34,173 nucleotides of DNA from an uncultured beta proteobacterium (GCA_903905735.1 CAIVHU010000134.1:1-34173); one strand, 5' to 3'; positions 16,162 to 24,852 are shown, numbered from the stretch's first letter. Translations and numbers: made by a program. Notes: generated from the letters alone by a model not told the origin.

Positions 16162-18107
16162 GCGGCCTACTCAGCGTTGCCACCGGTGCCCTGACGGCCA
16201 ATCAGGCCGTCCTGCAGACCACGGGCAACAACATTGCCAATGTCAATACCCCCGGGTATTCGCGCCAGTCCGCCGTTCTGCAGACGGTTCAAGGGCAATT
16301 CAGCGGTGGCGGCTACATTGGCAAGGGCGTGGCGCTCACCACCATCCAGCGCAACTACGACGCGTTCCTGACACGTCAGTCGGCCTTGGCCAGCGCCACC
16401 AGCGCTGGCGACACGGCCCGCTCGGACAAGCTCACGCAACTTGAAGGCATTTTCCCAGGTGGCACTGACGGCCTGGGCGCAGCCGTCAGCGATCTGCTCA
16501 ACTCATTCTCGGACGTGGCGAGCGCCCCAACGGATCTGACAGCGCGCACGGTGACATTGACCCAGGTCGATGAAACCGCGTCTCGCCTGCGTGCAGCCTC
16601 GCAAAGTCTGGATGACCTGCAATCGGGCACATCCCAGGAAATCTCCCAGAATGTTGCTACTATCAACACGCTTGCGACCAATATTGCCAGCGTCAATGAC
16701 CAAATTGCCCGTGCGCAAGGCAGTGGGCAGTCACCCAACGACCTGCTTGATCAGCGTGACCAACTGGTACGCGATCTCAATCAATATGTTCAGACCAGCT
16801 CGATTCCAGCCAGTGACGGCACGGTCGGTATCTTCATCGGCGGCAGCCAGGCACTGGTTCTTGGTACCACCGCAGCCAAGCTGAGTGTCACCTCTGACGA
16901 CTTCAATGACTTATCCAAGACCAAGATCGCGCTCACGCGCAGCGGGCAAAGCATTACCCTGGATGAAAACACACTGGGTGGCGGTTCGGTGCCTGGCCTG
17001 CTGCGTTTTCAAAACACCGACCTGACCGAAGGGCGCAACCTGCTCGGTCGGCTGACCCTGGCGGTGACCACCAGCATGAATGCCCAGCAAAAACTGGGGT
17101 TAGATCTGAATGGCAATGTGGGGGGCAACCTTTTCTCACCTACGGACATCTCCAACAATGTTGCTGGCGCTGTCACCAATACCGGCTCCGCCAGTTTGAC
17201 CCTGGGTATCAGCGATGACACAAAATTTGCGGCCTCGGACTATGAGGTTGACTTTACGGGTACCGGCGCTAGTACATCCGGCACCATCAAACGTCTTTCT
17301 GACGGCGTGATCACCAATTTTTCGTCGCTGCCGGCCACGATCGACGGCCTCACCATTTCCGGGTCAGGCTCAGCCAATGGAGGAGACCGTTTCCTGCTCA
17401 AACCCTTCAGCACTGCTGCCAGCAACATCACCTCCGAGTTTTCTACACCGAGTGCTTTGGCGGTAAGCAGCCCCATCTCTGTGGCGGCTGCCTCGACCAA
17501 CAGTGGTTCCCTGGCGGTAGCCAGCTTGGCAGCCAAAACCGTGGCATCCACTACAGCAGCACCGATGGACAGCTACAGCATCAAGTTCAACGTGGTGGCA
17601 GGCGTGACAACCTACGATATCGTCGACACGACGGTTCCACCCACCGACACAAATACGCTGCCAACAGGGCAGCCTTATGTCGCCGGGACACCGATCACTT
17701 ACACCCCGCCAGGGCTGCCAGGCTTCTCCCTGTCCCTCACCGGCGCAGCATCAAACGGCGATACCCTAACCATCCAGCAAAATGCCTACGCAAGCCTCAA
17801 TGGCGGCAATGCCACTGCCATGATGAATCTTCGGGACACGCCCATGTTTGACGGCTCAGCGCTGACCGATGGTTACGCCAGTCTGATTGCGCAAATCGGC
17901 GTACGCGCACAAAGCGCCACCTACACTGCCAATGTGTCGAGCTCCATCGCAGCGAACCTGGAAACACAGCGCACAGCCGTGTCAGGCGTGAATCTTGACG
18001 AGGAAGCCTCCAAGCTGATTCAATACCAGCAGGCTTATCAGGCCTCGGCCAAAGTGATTCAGATTGCGCAAAGCATTTTCAACACCTTGATTCAAACCAT
18101 GGGCTGA
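16158..18107 (+). CDS. flgK: Hook-filament junction protein FlgK (HAP1)
   Basis: FlgK joins hook to filament and is chaperoned by FlgN. Termini are conserved: GLLSVATGALTANQAVLQTT then NNIANVNTPGYSRQ at the N-end, and VNLDEEASKLIQYQQAYQAS at the C-end. At 649 residues it is about 100 longer than E. coli FlgK. The extra length is two copies of a beta-rich module of the type Y-x-V-x-F ... GL-x-(I/L)-S-(L/G)... GD-x-(F/L): residues 361-417 (17238-17408) and 472-541 (17571-17780). A related module is in FlgL. These lie in the variable outer domain. It starts in the flgJ stop; flgL follows after 26 bp. Confidence 0.97.
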   Translation: MSGLLSVATGALTANQAVLQTTGNNIANVNTPGYSRQSAVLQTVQGQFSGGGYIGKGVALTTIQRNYDAFLTRQSALASATSAGDTARSDKLTQLEGIFPGGTDGLGAAVSDLLNSFSDVASAPTDLTARTVTLTQVDETASRLRAASQSLDDLQSGTSQEISQNVATINTLATNIASVNDQIARAQGSGQSPNDLLDQRDQLVRDLNQYVQTSSIPASDGTVGIFIGGSQALVLGTTAAKLSVTSDDFNDLSKTKIALTRSGQSITLDENTLGGGSVPGLLRFQNTDLTEGRNLLGRLTLAVTTSMNAQQKLGLDLNGNVGGNLFSPTDISNNVAGAVTNTGSASLTLGISDDTKFAASDYEVDFTGTGASTSGTIKRLSDGVITNFSSLPATIDGLTISGSGSANGGDRFLLKPFSTAASNITSEFSTPSALAVSSPISVAAASTNSGSLAVASLAAKTVASTTAAPMDSYSIKFNVVAGVTTYDIVDTTVPPTDTNTLPTGQPYVAGTPITYTPPGLPGFSLSLTGAASNGDTLTIQQNAYASLNGGNATAMMNLRDTPMFDGSALTDGYASLIAQIGVRAQSATYTANVSSSIAANLETQRTAVSGVNLDEEASKLIQYQQAYQASAKVIQIAQSIFNTLIQTMG

Positions 18108-18133
18108 CAAGGCAACGTTCAGGAAACCACACC

Positions 18134-19396
18134 ATGAGCACCTCCATTCGCAGCGGTTCTGCCAACACCTACGATGCCAGCTTGCGCAACATTCTTTTGC
18201 GTCAGGCTGATCTGGCCACCATGCAGGACAAACTGACCTCCGGCAAGAAGATCGTACAGGCCAGCGACGACCCCACCGGAGCGGCCAACGCCGAGCGCGC
18301 GATGACGCGCATCAGCCGCATTGCCGCCGACCAGCGCGCCTTGTCGGCACAAAAGGACACCATCACCCAGGCAGAGAGCACGCTGGGCGACATCACCGAT
18401 GCGCTGCAGAGTTTCAGGGCGCTGGTGGTCAGCGCAGGCAACGGTGCCAACACCAGTTCTGACCGGCAGACGATTGCCCTTCAGTTGAAGGGACTGCGCG
18501 ACCAGATATTTGCCATGTCCAACCAGAAGGACACCAATGGCCAGCCACTTTTTGGCGCACTCGGTAGCGCATCAGAACCCTTTGTCGGCCCGCAAGCCAC
18601 AGCGCCAGACTACACCTTCAAAGGCCTGCCCGGAACAACTGCGACAACCACGGCCTCCATTCCTTCTGCGTTGGACGGCAACGCCGCTTTCATGTTGACC
18701 CCCTCCAGTGATGCTTCGTACAACATCACCAACAGCAACCCGGCCACGCAACTGACGGCGAGTAAAGTGACGATCACTGACTCGAGCTTGGTCACGGACT
18801 CCGCCTACCAGATCAGCAATATTTTGGTGGTAGCAGGCTCGGCGACCGGGCTAAATACTGTGACTTATGACATGGTCGAAACCAAGGCTGATGGCACGAG
18901 AGTACCCACGACCGGGGTAACTTCAATGGGTACTACGGACTACACAATTTCTGGCAGCGACATCCCGATCACCTTGCCCGGCTTGAGTCTGACCTTGACC
19001 GGCACGCCAAACGCTACGGCACCGGACACCATCAGCGTCACCCCCAACGCGAGCATCTTTAGCGTACTTGACAACGCCATCAAGGACATTGGTAGCGCCT
19101 CCACCAACACCACTGCCGCCCAAGCGGTGAGCCAGGCACTTGGCAACATCGACATCGGCATGGCGAGAGTTTCTGCCGTGCGGGGGCAGGCGGGTGATTT
19201 GCTCAACCGCGCCGACAGCATTTCATCCAACCAGGACCAGCGCAGCATCCAGTTGCAGGCGGACAAATCCAGCGCTGAAGATCTCGACATGGTCAGCGCC
19301 ATATCGCAGTTCCAGACCCAGCAGACGGGCTATTCAGCTGCCTTGCAAAGCTACGCCCAGGTACAAAAACTGTCTCTGTTCAATTACATAAGCTGA
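18134..19396 (+). CDS. flgL: Hook-filament junction protein FlgL (HAP3)
   Basis: FlgL is the second junction protein between FlgK and flagellin. The flagellin-like termini are clear: LTSGKKIVQASDDPTGAANA near residues 34-53 and, at the C-end, AEDLDMVSAISQFQTQQTGY ending in KLSLFNYIS. The 420 residues exceed the 317 of E. coli because of a beta-rich outer insertion; residues 225-305 (18806-19048) resemble the module found twice in FlgK (VVAG, TYD-V, PGLSLTLTG, DTISV). AGGAAA precedes the ATG. The next gene starts 4 bp after the stop. Confidence 0.96.
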   Translation: MSTSIRSGSANTYDASLRNILLRQADLATMQDKLTSGKKIVQASDDPTGAANAERAMTRISRIAADQRALSAQKDTITQAESTLGDITDALQSFRALVVSAGNGANTSSDRQTIALQLKGLRDQIFAMSNQKDTNGQPLFGALGSASEPFVGPQATAPDYTFKGLPGTTATTTASIPSALDGNAAFMLTPSSDASYNITNSNPATQLTASKVTITDSSLVTDSAYQISNILVVAGSATGLNTVTYDMVETKADGTRVPTTGVTSMGTTDYTISGSDIPITLPGLSLTLTGTPNATAPDTISVTPNASIFSVLDNAIKDIGSASTNTTAAQAVSQALGNIDIGMARVSAVRGQAGDLLNRADSISSNQDQRSIQLQADKSSAEDLDMVSAISQFQTQQTGYSAALQSYAQVQKLSLFNYIS

Positions 19397-19400
19397 TGCC

Positions 19401-20633
19401 ATGACCGCGGGCATCCTGAACGATGTCTCGCTGGGCTACCGACTGCTGTGGAACGTCCGGCGGCAAGTGGCTGGCGTGACGCTGTCACTGCATCCAGGCA
19501 CCGGGCGCTCACTTGACGCGGGTCACTTGTTGACGGCGCTGGCCGAGCAATGGAGCGCCCACGCGGTGCCACTGACGCTGACCACCGATTCGTCTGAACT
19601 GCTGGCTGACCTGCTTGACCTGGCACCCTCGGCCTTGGCGCACATCGGCGTGCCAGAGCACCTGCTGCACACACCGGCGATCGCGCAGCGTGTGCTGCGT
19701 GCCAGCCAGCGCGGGCTGCGGATGCTATGGTATGGCGACCCTGGTGCGCGGCTCAAACCGGCGTACGCCAGTTGTTTCGCGCAAACTGTGATGAATCTGA
19801 CCGCAGATGAAGCCTTGATGTGCCTGCACCTGTCCCGGATACCCCCAAAGGCGGCCGGCGCACTGCCACAAACGGATGCCCCGGTACAGCGGGATCAAGT
19901 GGTTGAGGGTGTGGCCAACGCGGCGTTGGCCAACTATTGCCTGGACCAGCAGAGTGCGAGCGCGCTGCTGGACTGGCCGACCGACGACGTGTTGCACGCC
20001 TATCGCCGGTCGCGCGTTCAGCCCAGCCAGCTGGGTGTGAGCCGGTTGATGCGGCTGATCCGCACGGAGGCCCCCATGGACGACGTCGAAAACGCGCTGA
20101 ACCAGGAACCCAGCCTGGTTTACCGCTTTTTGCGCTATACCAACTCAGCTGGCCTGGGGCTCAACCGAGAAATCACAGAACTTCGCCACGGCTTGATGGT
20201 GCTGGGTCTGAGCCGCCTGAAAACCTGGGCGCAGGAGCAACGCGCCTTGGCCAGTCACGACCTGAACCTGCAGCCCATAACCACCCAGATGGTCTTGCGC
20301 GCCCGCTTTATGACCGAATTGCTGGGTGATGGCACCAACAGCGCACTGGCGCGCGAACTGGCCATGTGCGGCCTGCTGTCGCAGATCGACCTGCTGACCG
20401 GAGAACCGCTGCAGGTGGCGTTGCACGCCATCCCACTGCCCGAGCGCATCAGTGCCGCCCTGCTGGATCAGAGCGGACCGTACTGGCCGTATCTGGAAAT
20501 CGCCATCGCGCTGGAAAACGGTCAACCGCAGGCTGCACGCGCCGCTGGCGACAAACATGGGTTTGATCAAGAACGTATCAACATGGCGCTGTTAAGCACG
20601 TTGAGCGCGCAACGAGCCGACTCAGGCGACTGA
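19401..20633 (+). CDS. Degenerate EAL/HDOD-type signalling protein
   Basis: A 410-residue protein whose C-terminal half (about 200-405) looks like an HDOD domain: LMRLIRTEAPMDDVENALNQ, then EPSLVYRFLRYTNSAG, then TELRHGLMVLGLSRLKTWA. The N-terminal half is like the YuxH class, in which an EAL fold precedes HDOD, but the EAL, DDFG-type and other catalytic motifs are absent; only a trace remains (YRLLWNVRRQVAGVTLSLHPG region). A c-di-GMP phosphodiesterase activity is therefore unlikely, and a protein-interaction or sensor role is more probable. It begins 4 bp after flgL, so it should be expressed with the hook genes. It ends 11 bp from the convergent ROK gene with no hairpin between. The HDOD call is good; the EAL ancestry is inferred. 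Confidence 0.75.
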   Translation: MTAGILNDVSLGYRLLWNVRRQVAGVTLSLHPGTGRSLDAGHLLTALAEQWSAHAVPLTLTTDSSELLADLLDLAPSALAHIGVPEHLLHTPAIAQRVLRASQRGLRMLWYGDPGARLKPAYASCFAQTVMNLTADEALMCLHLSRIPPKAAGALPQTDAPVQRDQVVEGVANAALANYCLDQQSASALLDWPTDDVLHAYRRSRVQPSQLGVSRLMRLIRTEAPMDDVENALNQEPSLVYRFLRYTNSAGLGLNREITELRHGLMVLGLSRLKTWAQEQRALASHDLNLQPITTQMVLRARFMTELLGDGTNSALARELAMCGLLSQIDLLTGEPLQVALHAIPLPERISAALLDQSGPYWPYLEIAIALENGQPQAARAAGDKHGFDQERINMALLSTLSAQRADSGD

Positions 20634-20644
20634 AACCGGCCCAC

Positions 20645-21646
20645 TCAAGCCACCAGCGCCAACGCTCCAAAGTCCCCTACCCGCTCACCCAGTCCAACGC
20701 TGACGAGTTCGCAGCCATCGGTCAGCGGTGGCAATTTGCCGTGCACCTGCGCGCGAAGGCGCGGTAGCAGGTAGTCTCGGTGGTGCCAATAGACACTGCC
20801 ACCGATACTGATGCGCGATAAATCCAACGTGGCGATCATGCTGTACAACATCCGGCCCATCACCCGGCAAACATCATCAATAATGGCTGCAGCCGTTTTA
20901 TCACCTGCGTAAGCTGCTGCAAAAAGCGCAGCAGGTTCAGCGTAACCTGCGGGGGCAAAACGCCGCGCCAAGGCGTTACCGGCAACGAGACCTTCCACAT
21001 CGCCCACGTTGCCACAGCCACACAGGGCGTCGTCGTTGTCACTTACAAAGATGTGACCGGCGTGACCGGCGTTACCGTTTTTGCCGCGCAGCACATGGCC
21101 GTCCACACACAGGCCGGTGCCGATGCCCGTGCTCCATGTCACATAGGCACAGTGGGCCAGCGGCACGCCACTATCCTGCAGCGCGCCCCAGCGACGCTCG
21201 GCTTCCAGCGCGCCAATGCCGTCGTTTTCGACCCGCACATGGCCAAACGCAGCACGCAGCGGGGCTTCAAGCAAAGCCGTTTTCCAGTCGTTGGGCAGGC
21301 CGCGTGCGGGGCCGGCCTGGCCGCCGCAGATGTTCGGTGCAGCCAGTTCCACCAAGCCCTGGTTCAGCACAAACGGGCCGCAGGAGGCCACGCCGACCCG
21401 CGCGATGGCCTCCACCGGTACGCCTGAAGCGATACAGCTTTGCCCGACCATGCGAATGATTTGCTGCGCCAACGCATCGTTGGCACCTGCCACTGTCGTG
21501 GGCTCGACCAACTTGCCGCGTACGCCCAAGTCATCGACGATGTTGACGGCCACTTTGGTACCACCAATATCAACGCACGCGACCGGCGGGCTGCCAGCGG
21601 GCAATTTAAAACTGTCAAGAGAAGGCACTGATGGGGTTGATTTCAT
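20645..21646 (-). CDS. ROK-family sugar kinase
   Basis: ROK kinases phosphorylate glucose, fructose, mannose or N-acetyl sugars in the cytoplasm. The 333 residues have the phosphate motif DIGGTK (26-31), the catalytic END-G segment (VENDGIGALEAE), a sugar-contact STGIGTGL, and the zinc motif region GHAGHIF...CGCGNVGDVE. The usual third zinc Cys (CGCGxxGCxE) is Asp here. No helix-turn-helix is present at the N-terminus, so it is an enzyme, not a repressor. It lies 46 bp downstream of a mannose-6-phosphate-isomerase-type cupin, which suggests fructose or mannose as substrate, but this is inference. The ribosome-binding site is weak (GAAG). Confidence 0.9.
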   Translation of the reverse strand: MKSTPSVPSLDSFKLPAGSPPVACVDIGGTKVAVNIVDDLGVRGKLVEPTTVAGANDALAQQIIRMVGQSCIASGVPVEAIARVGVASCGPFVLNQGLVELAAPNICGGQAGPARGLPNDWKTALLEAPLRAAFGHVRVENDGIGALEAERRWGALQDSGVPLAHCAYVTWSTGIGTGLCVDGHVLRGKNGNAGHAGHIFVSDNDDALCGCGNVGDVEGLVAGNALARRFAPAGYAEPAALFAAAYAGDKTAAAIIDDVCRVMGRMLYSMIATLDLSRISIGGSVYWHHRDYLLPRLRAQVHGKLPPLTDGCELVSVGLGERVGDFGALALVA

Positions 21647-21692
21647 GGTGTAGTCGCTTCAAAAAACGCAGCAGGGGCTTACTGGGGCCTGT

Positions 21693-22058
21693 TTAACTCC
21701 GGCCGTAATCATCGCTGAATCTGACAATGTCGTCTTCGCCCAGGTAATCGCCAAACTGCACTTCAACGATCTCGACCGCGCCCGCGGTCAAATTGGCCAG
21801 CCGGTGAACTTGCCCCAGAGAGATGTCGCAGGACTGACCAACGGCCAGATCAAACACGCGCTCATCCAGCGTGACATGCGCTGTGCCCCGCACCACCACC
21901 CAATGTTCTGCGCGGTGATGGTGCTTTTGCAGGCTGATTTGCTGGCCCGGCAGCACGCCAATGCGCTTGATCTTGAAGCCCGGTTCTTCTGAAACCGTTT
22001 CATACCAACCCCACGGACGCTGGGTGCGTTGGCTTTCTGGCGGACTCGGTAGCGTCAT
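21693..22058 (-). CDS. Mannose-6-phosphate isomerase-type cupin
   Basis: A 121-residue stand-alone cupin that matches the C-terminal isomerase domain of bifunctional ManC/AlgA enzymes: RPWGWYETV, KRIGVLPGQQISLQKHHHRAEHW (two motifs running together), VVRGTAHVTL, and the end motif VQFGDYLGEDDIVRFSDDYG. The His-x-His and Glu metal ligands expected for the type II isomerase are present. ATG 22058 has GAGGG 8 bases upstream; an in-frame ATG 18 codons earlier adds unrelated residues. The GAGGG can pair with CCCTC just upstream. With the ROK kinase it could link mannose 6-phosphate and fructose 6-phosphate; the exact substrate is not proven. Confidence 0.88.
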   Translation of the reverse strand: MTLPSPPESQRTQRPWGWYETVSEEPGFKIKRIGVLPGQQISLQKHHHRAEHWVVVRGTAHVTLDERVFDLAVGQSCDISLGQVHRLANLTAGAVEIVEVQFGDYLGEDDIVRFSDDYGRS

Positions 22059-22066
22059 GTTCCAAA

Positions 22067-22083
22067 CCCTCGGTTGCTGAGGG
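22067..22083 (-). promoter_or_regulatory. Hairpin covering the cupin gene ribosome-binding site
   Basis: In the minus-strand transcript, CCCTC (22083-22079) can pair with GAGGG (22071-22067) across a 7-nt loop. GAGGG is the only good Shine-Dalgarno sequence before the ATG at 22058. The stem is short (5 bp), so a regulatory effect is only possible. Confidence 0.3.
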
Positions 22084-22158
22084 CATGATGCTAAACCTTT
22101 GTGCGCAATCAAGTTACCGCAGGATTACGTGGCAATGCGCCCAGCAGGCTCAGAGGTG

Positions 22159-22599
22159 TCAGCGCGGCAGATTGGCCTGCGTCCAGCGCACGATGTCTGC
22201 GGTGCCCATGGCACCGGCCTGGCGCGCCACCTCGCGGCCACCCACAAACAATGCCAGCGTCGGAATGCTTCGAATATTGAATCGCGCACCCAAGGCCTGA
22301 TTGGCCTCGGTATCGACCTTGGCGACCCGGATGTTGGGCTCCAACTGCTTGGCCGCCTGCTCAAAACCCGGAGCCATCTGGCGACATGGGCCGCACCACG
22401 GTGCCCAGAAATCAACCAGCACTGGGATCTGGTTGCGGCTGATGTGCTTGTCAAAACTCGCCCCATCCAGCGCGGTGGAGTGCGCTTCAAACAGCGGTTT
22501 GTGGCAACTGCCGCAGTCTGGCGCGCTACCGAGGTTGGCGCGCGCCACGCGGTTGGTGGTGTGGCAATGGGGGCAAACGATGTGCAGTGAATCAGTCAT
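22159..22599 (-). CDS. trxC: Thioredoxin 2 (TrxC)
   Basis: TrxC is a cytoplasmic disulfide reductase with an extra N-terminal zinc finger. The 146 residues (139 in E. coli) show two Cys pairs at the N-terminus (VCPHC and DCGSC), then a thioredoxin fold with active site WAPWCGPCRQMAP and the cis-Pro segment RSIPTLALFVGG. ATG 22599 has GAAAGG upstream; an in-frame start 16 codons earlier gives non-family residues. It is 61 bp downstream of the DUF2905 gene. Confidence 0.96.
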   Translation of the reverse strand: MTDSLHIVCPHCHTTNRVARANLGSAPDCGSCHKPLFEAHSTALDGASFDKHISRNQIPVLVDFWAPWCGPCRQMAPGFEQAAKQLEPNIRVAKVDTEANQALGARFNIRSIPTLALFVGGREVARQAGAMGTADIVRWTQANLPR

Positions 22600-22660
22600 G
22601 GTGGAACCTTTCTCCCCCTCATATATCGCCCAACCCTGAAATATCAAGCCCTACTGACGT

Positions 22661-22855
22661 TCACAAAACCTTTGAAATGCCGGCGGCCACCAGGCTCAGG
22701 ATGATGGTGGTGGCAAACGGCAGGAAGATTTCGCGGCCAAAAATTTTGAAGCGGATGTCACCCGGCAGGTGCCCGAAGCCCAGCTTTTGCAGCCAGGGCG
22801 TGAAGCCGTTGAGCACGATCAGCGCCAGCAGCACCACGATCAGCCAGCGAATCAT
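22661..22855 (-). CDS. DUF2905 small membrane protein
   Basis: A 64-residue protein of unknown function. It has two hydrophobic segments (about 3-17 and 46-61) flanking the conserved polar block LGFGHLPGDIRFKIFGREIF, which is the recognisable core of DUF2905 proteins. ATG 22855 is preceded by GAGG at a good distance. It lies 51 bp after midA and 61 bp before trxC. Location is presumably the inner membrane. Confidence 0.88.
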   Translation of the reverse strand: MIRWLIVVLLALIVLNGFTPWLQKLGFGHLPGDIRFKIFGREIFLPFATTIILSLVAAGISKVL

Positions 22856-22906
22856 GCGCGTGCCTCGCGCATCCAGTTTGGGAAGTTTCGCAGGTTGCGC
22901 ATGGCG

Positions 22907-24049
22907 TCAGAGCGTATGCGTTTTGTCGCCCAGCGCAAAGCCGATGGCGTGCCACGGCTCGCCTTTATAGAAACCGATCACCTTGAAAAACTCGCCCATT
23001 TCGTGCTCCATGATCAATTTTTGCGCCATCACCCGCGCGGGCAGGTCGGCGGCTTCCATATAAGTCAACAGGCCGCAGTTCATCAAGAATCGCGCCTGAT
23101 TGCAGTAACCCAGCACGTCCAGCCCGGCGGCGTTGCCCGCCAGAGCGATGCCGGTGAAGTTGACGTGGGCGGTGATGTCTTTGAGGCCAACGTCCGCCAG
23201 CGGGTCGCCGTCCACTTGGTGCGCCTGGTGGCACATGACCGTGCCCATATGCCGCTGTGGATGGTAATACTCGGCTTCGGGAAAGCCGTAATCCAGCAAA
23301 AACACCGCCCCTGCGGTGAGTTTGTCGCCCAGCGTGCGGATGAAGGATTCACCTTGCGGGTGGATTTCAGTCAGGTAATCATGCTCGCCGGGAATGTCCA
23401 GCGGTGCGCGGAGGTCGGTGATGCGGTCTTGCAAGATGAAGGTCGGCGTGCCGTCTGCTGCCGGCTCACCCAGCGCCACACCGCGCTCGTGCCACACGCC
23501 CTGGACACGGGCCAGCAGTTTGACCGGCATGGCATCCAGCACCTCGTTGCCCAGCACGATGCCTTGCATGGCATCTGGCAACGCATCGACCCAGCGCACC
23601 GTCGCGGCAAACTCGGCCAGCGTGGCTTGCTGGCGCGCGCGCAGGCTGCCGGAAATGTCCACGATCGTGTAATGTGATAGCACGACACCCTGTGCCTTCA
23701 AGGCCTGCAGCACTTGCAGGGCCAAAGCACCCGAGCCCGCGCCAAACTCCCAGACCTCGGCGGTGCCGGTGACTTGCAGCGCCTGCGCCACCTGATTTGC
23801 CAGCGTCCAGCCAAACAGCTGGGTCATTTCGGGCGCGGTCACAAAGTCACTGCCCGCCACTTTGGCACCGTCCTGCACCGCGTAGGGCAGTTTGCCGAAT
23901 TTGGCGCTGCCATGGGCGTAGTAGCCCAGACCAGGCTGGTAAAGGGCCTGGCTCATGTAGGCATCAAAGCCCAGCCAGCCGCCAGCCTCCAAGATGCTGC
24001 GGGCAATGCACTGCGCGAGTGTGGTCGTTAAACTTGGGGCTGTTGTCAT
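22907..24049 (-). CDS. MidA/NDUFAF7-type SAM-dependent methyltransferase
   Basis: A class I methyltransferase of the MidA/NDUFAF7 family; the mitochondrial member methylates an arginine of complex I, but the bacterial substrate is not known. The 380 residues have the family N-terminal block (SQALYQPGLGYYAHGSAKFG, then GSDFVTAPEMTQLFG), the SAM-binding motif VWEFGAGSGALA near residue 100, the catalytic-region motif GNEVLDAMPV, and a DYGFPEAEYYHPQR segment. ATG 24049 was chosen; two GTG codons directly upstream are alternatives. The start is only 20 bp from the divergent SDR gene. Confidence 0.92.
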   Translation of the reverse strand: MTTAPSLTTTLAQCIARSILEAGGWLGFDAYMSQALYQPGLGYYAHGSAKFGKLPYAVQDGAKVAGSDFVTAPEMTQLFGWTLANQVAQALQVTGTAEVWEFGAGSGALALQVLQALKAQGVVLSHYTIVDISGSLRARQQATLAEFAATVRWVDALPDAMQGIVLGNEVLDAMPVKLLARVQGVWHERGVALGEPAADGTPTFILQDRITDLRAPLDIPGEHDYLTEIHPQGESFIRTLGDKLTAGAVFLLDYGFPEAEYYHPQRHMGTVMCHQAHQVDGDPLADVGLKDITAHVNFTGIALAGNAAGLDVLGYCNQARFLMNCGLLTYMEAADLPARVMAQKLIMEHEMGEFFKVIGFYKGEPWHAIGFALGDKTHTL

Positions 24050-24069
24050 CACCACCGGATTGTCCCCGA

Positions 24070-24852
24070 ATGTCCACCGACCTCACCCCCGCCCTGCGCC
24101 AACCGACGGTTTTGATCACCGGTGCTGCCAAGCGTCTGGGTCGCGAAATTGCTCTGCTGCTGGCCAAAGAGGGCTGGCGCGTCGCCGTGCACTACCGCGA
24201 TTCGGTCGAAGATGCTGCTAAAACTGTAGCAGACTGCAAAAGACTGGCGGGGGCTTGCGCCTCTTTTCGTGCCAACCTGGCGAGCGAGACCGCTGTGCGC
24301 AATTTGCTGCCCACCGTGATCGAAGAGTTCGGCCACGTGGACGCGCTGGTCAACAGCGCCTCCACGTTCGAGCACGACACCTCCGCCACCTTCACCTTTG
24401 CCGCACTGGAAAAGCACGTGCGCTCCAACGCCGGTGCCGCCATTTTGCTCAGCCACGCCCTGTATGAACACATCAAAACCCAGGGCGGTGATGCCCAAGG
24501 CACCATCATTAATCTGCTGGACCAGAAGCTGTGGAACCCCAACCCGGATTTCATGAGCTACACCCTGTCCAAAGCGGCACTGGAAGCCGCCAACACCATG
24601 CTGGCCATTGAACTAGCCCCGCGCTTGCGGGTGGTGGGTGTGGCACCGGGGCTGACGCTGGCCAGCCACATGCTGAGTCCGGAAAAGTTTGACACGTTCA
24701 ACAAGTTATCGCCCCTGGGGCACGCCTCTTCGGCTGCGGATGTGGCGGCCACAGTGGCCTTTGCCCTGAACAACAAGTCGATGACGGGCACCACCATCGT
24801 GGTCGATGGTGGGCAGCACTTGATCCGTTCTGCGTTCCAGCCCCGCGCCTGA
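24070..24852 (+). CDS. SDR family pteridine reductase-like protein (first copy)
   Basis: A 260-residue NADPH-type short-chain reductase of the FolM/PTR1 group. TGAAKRLG (17-24) is the cofactor motif of that group, NSAS replaces the usual NNAS (about 95-98), Asp 151 sits in LLDQK where classical SDRs have Ser, and the catalytic Y164-x3-K168 is in SYTLSK. The likely reaction is reduction of a dihydropterin to a tetrahydropterin, by family analogy. The start is ATG 24070; the frame stays open upstream into the antisense of midA, but that part has no SDR similarity. There is no evident ribosome-binding site. It lies head to head with midA (20 bp) and is followed by a second SDR of the same type. 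Confidence 0.88.
   Translation: MSTDLTPALRQPTVLITGAAKRLGREIALLLAKEGWRVAVHYRDSVEDAAKTVADCKRLAGACASFRANLASETAVRNLLPTVIEEFGHVDALVNSASTFEHDTSATFTFAALEKHVRSNAGAAILLSHALYEHIKTQGGDAQGTIINLLDQKLWNPNPDFMSYTLSKAALEAANTMLAIELAPRLRVVGVAPGLTLASHMLSPEKFDTFNKLSPLGHASSAADVAATVAFALNNKSMTGTTIVVDGGQHLIRSAFQPRA

Noticed and set aside
20634..20644. Terminator between the convergent HDOD and ROK genes
   Set aside because: The gap is only 11 bases and I see no stem-loop with a T-run in it or at its edges.
21647..21693. Possible truncated repeat copy between the cupin and ROK genes
   Set aside because: GGCC, TTTTTT and AAGCGAC pieces occur in the right order, but the middle is missing and no gapless alignment is possible.
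24206..24266. Possible fourth copy of the 58-bp repeat, reversed, inside the first pteridine reductase gene (GCTGCTAAAACTGTAGC region)
   Set aside because: The protein has exactly the same length as its tandem homologue across this segment, so nothing is inserted. The DNA similarity is limited to a short hairpin and A-rich stretch and is probably chance.
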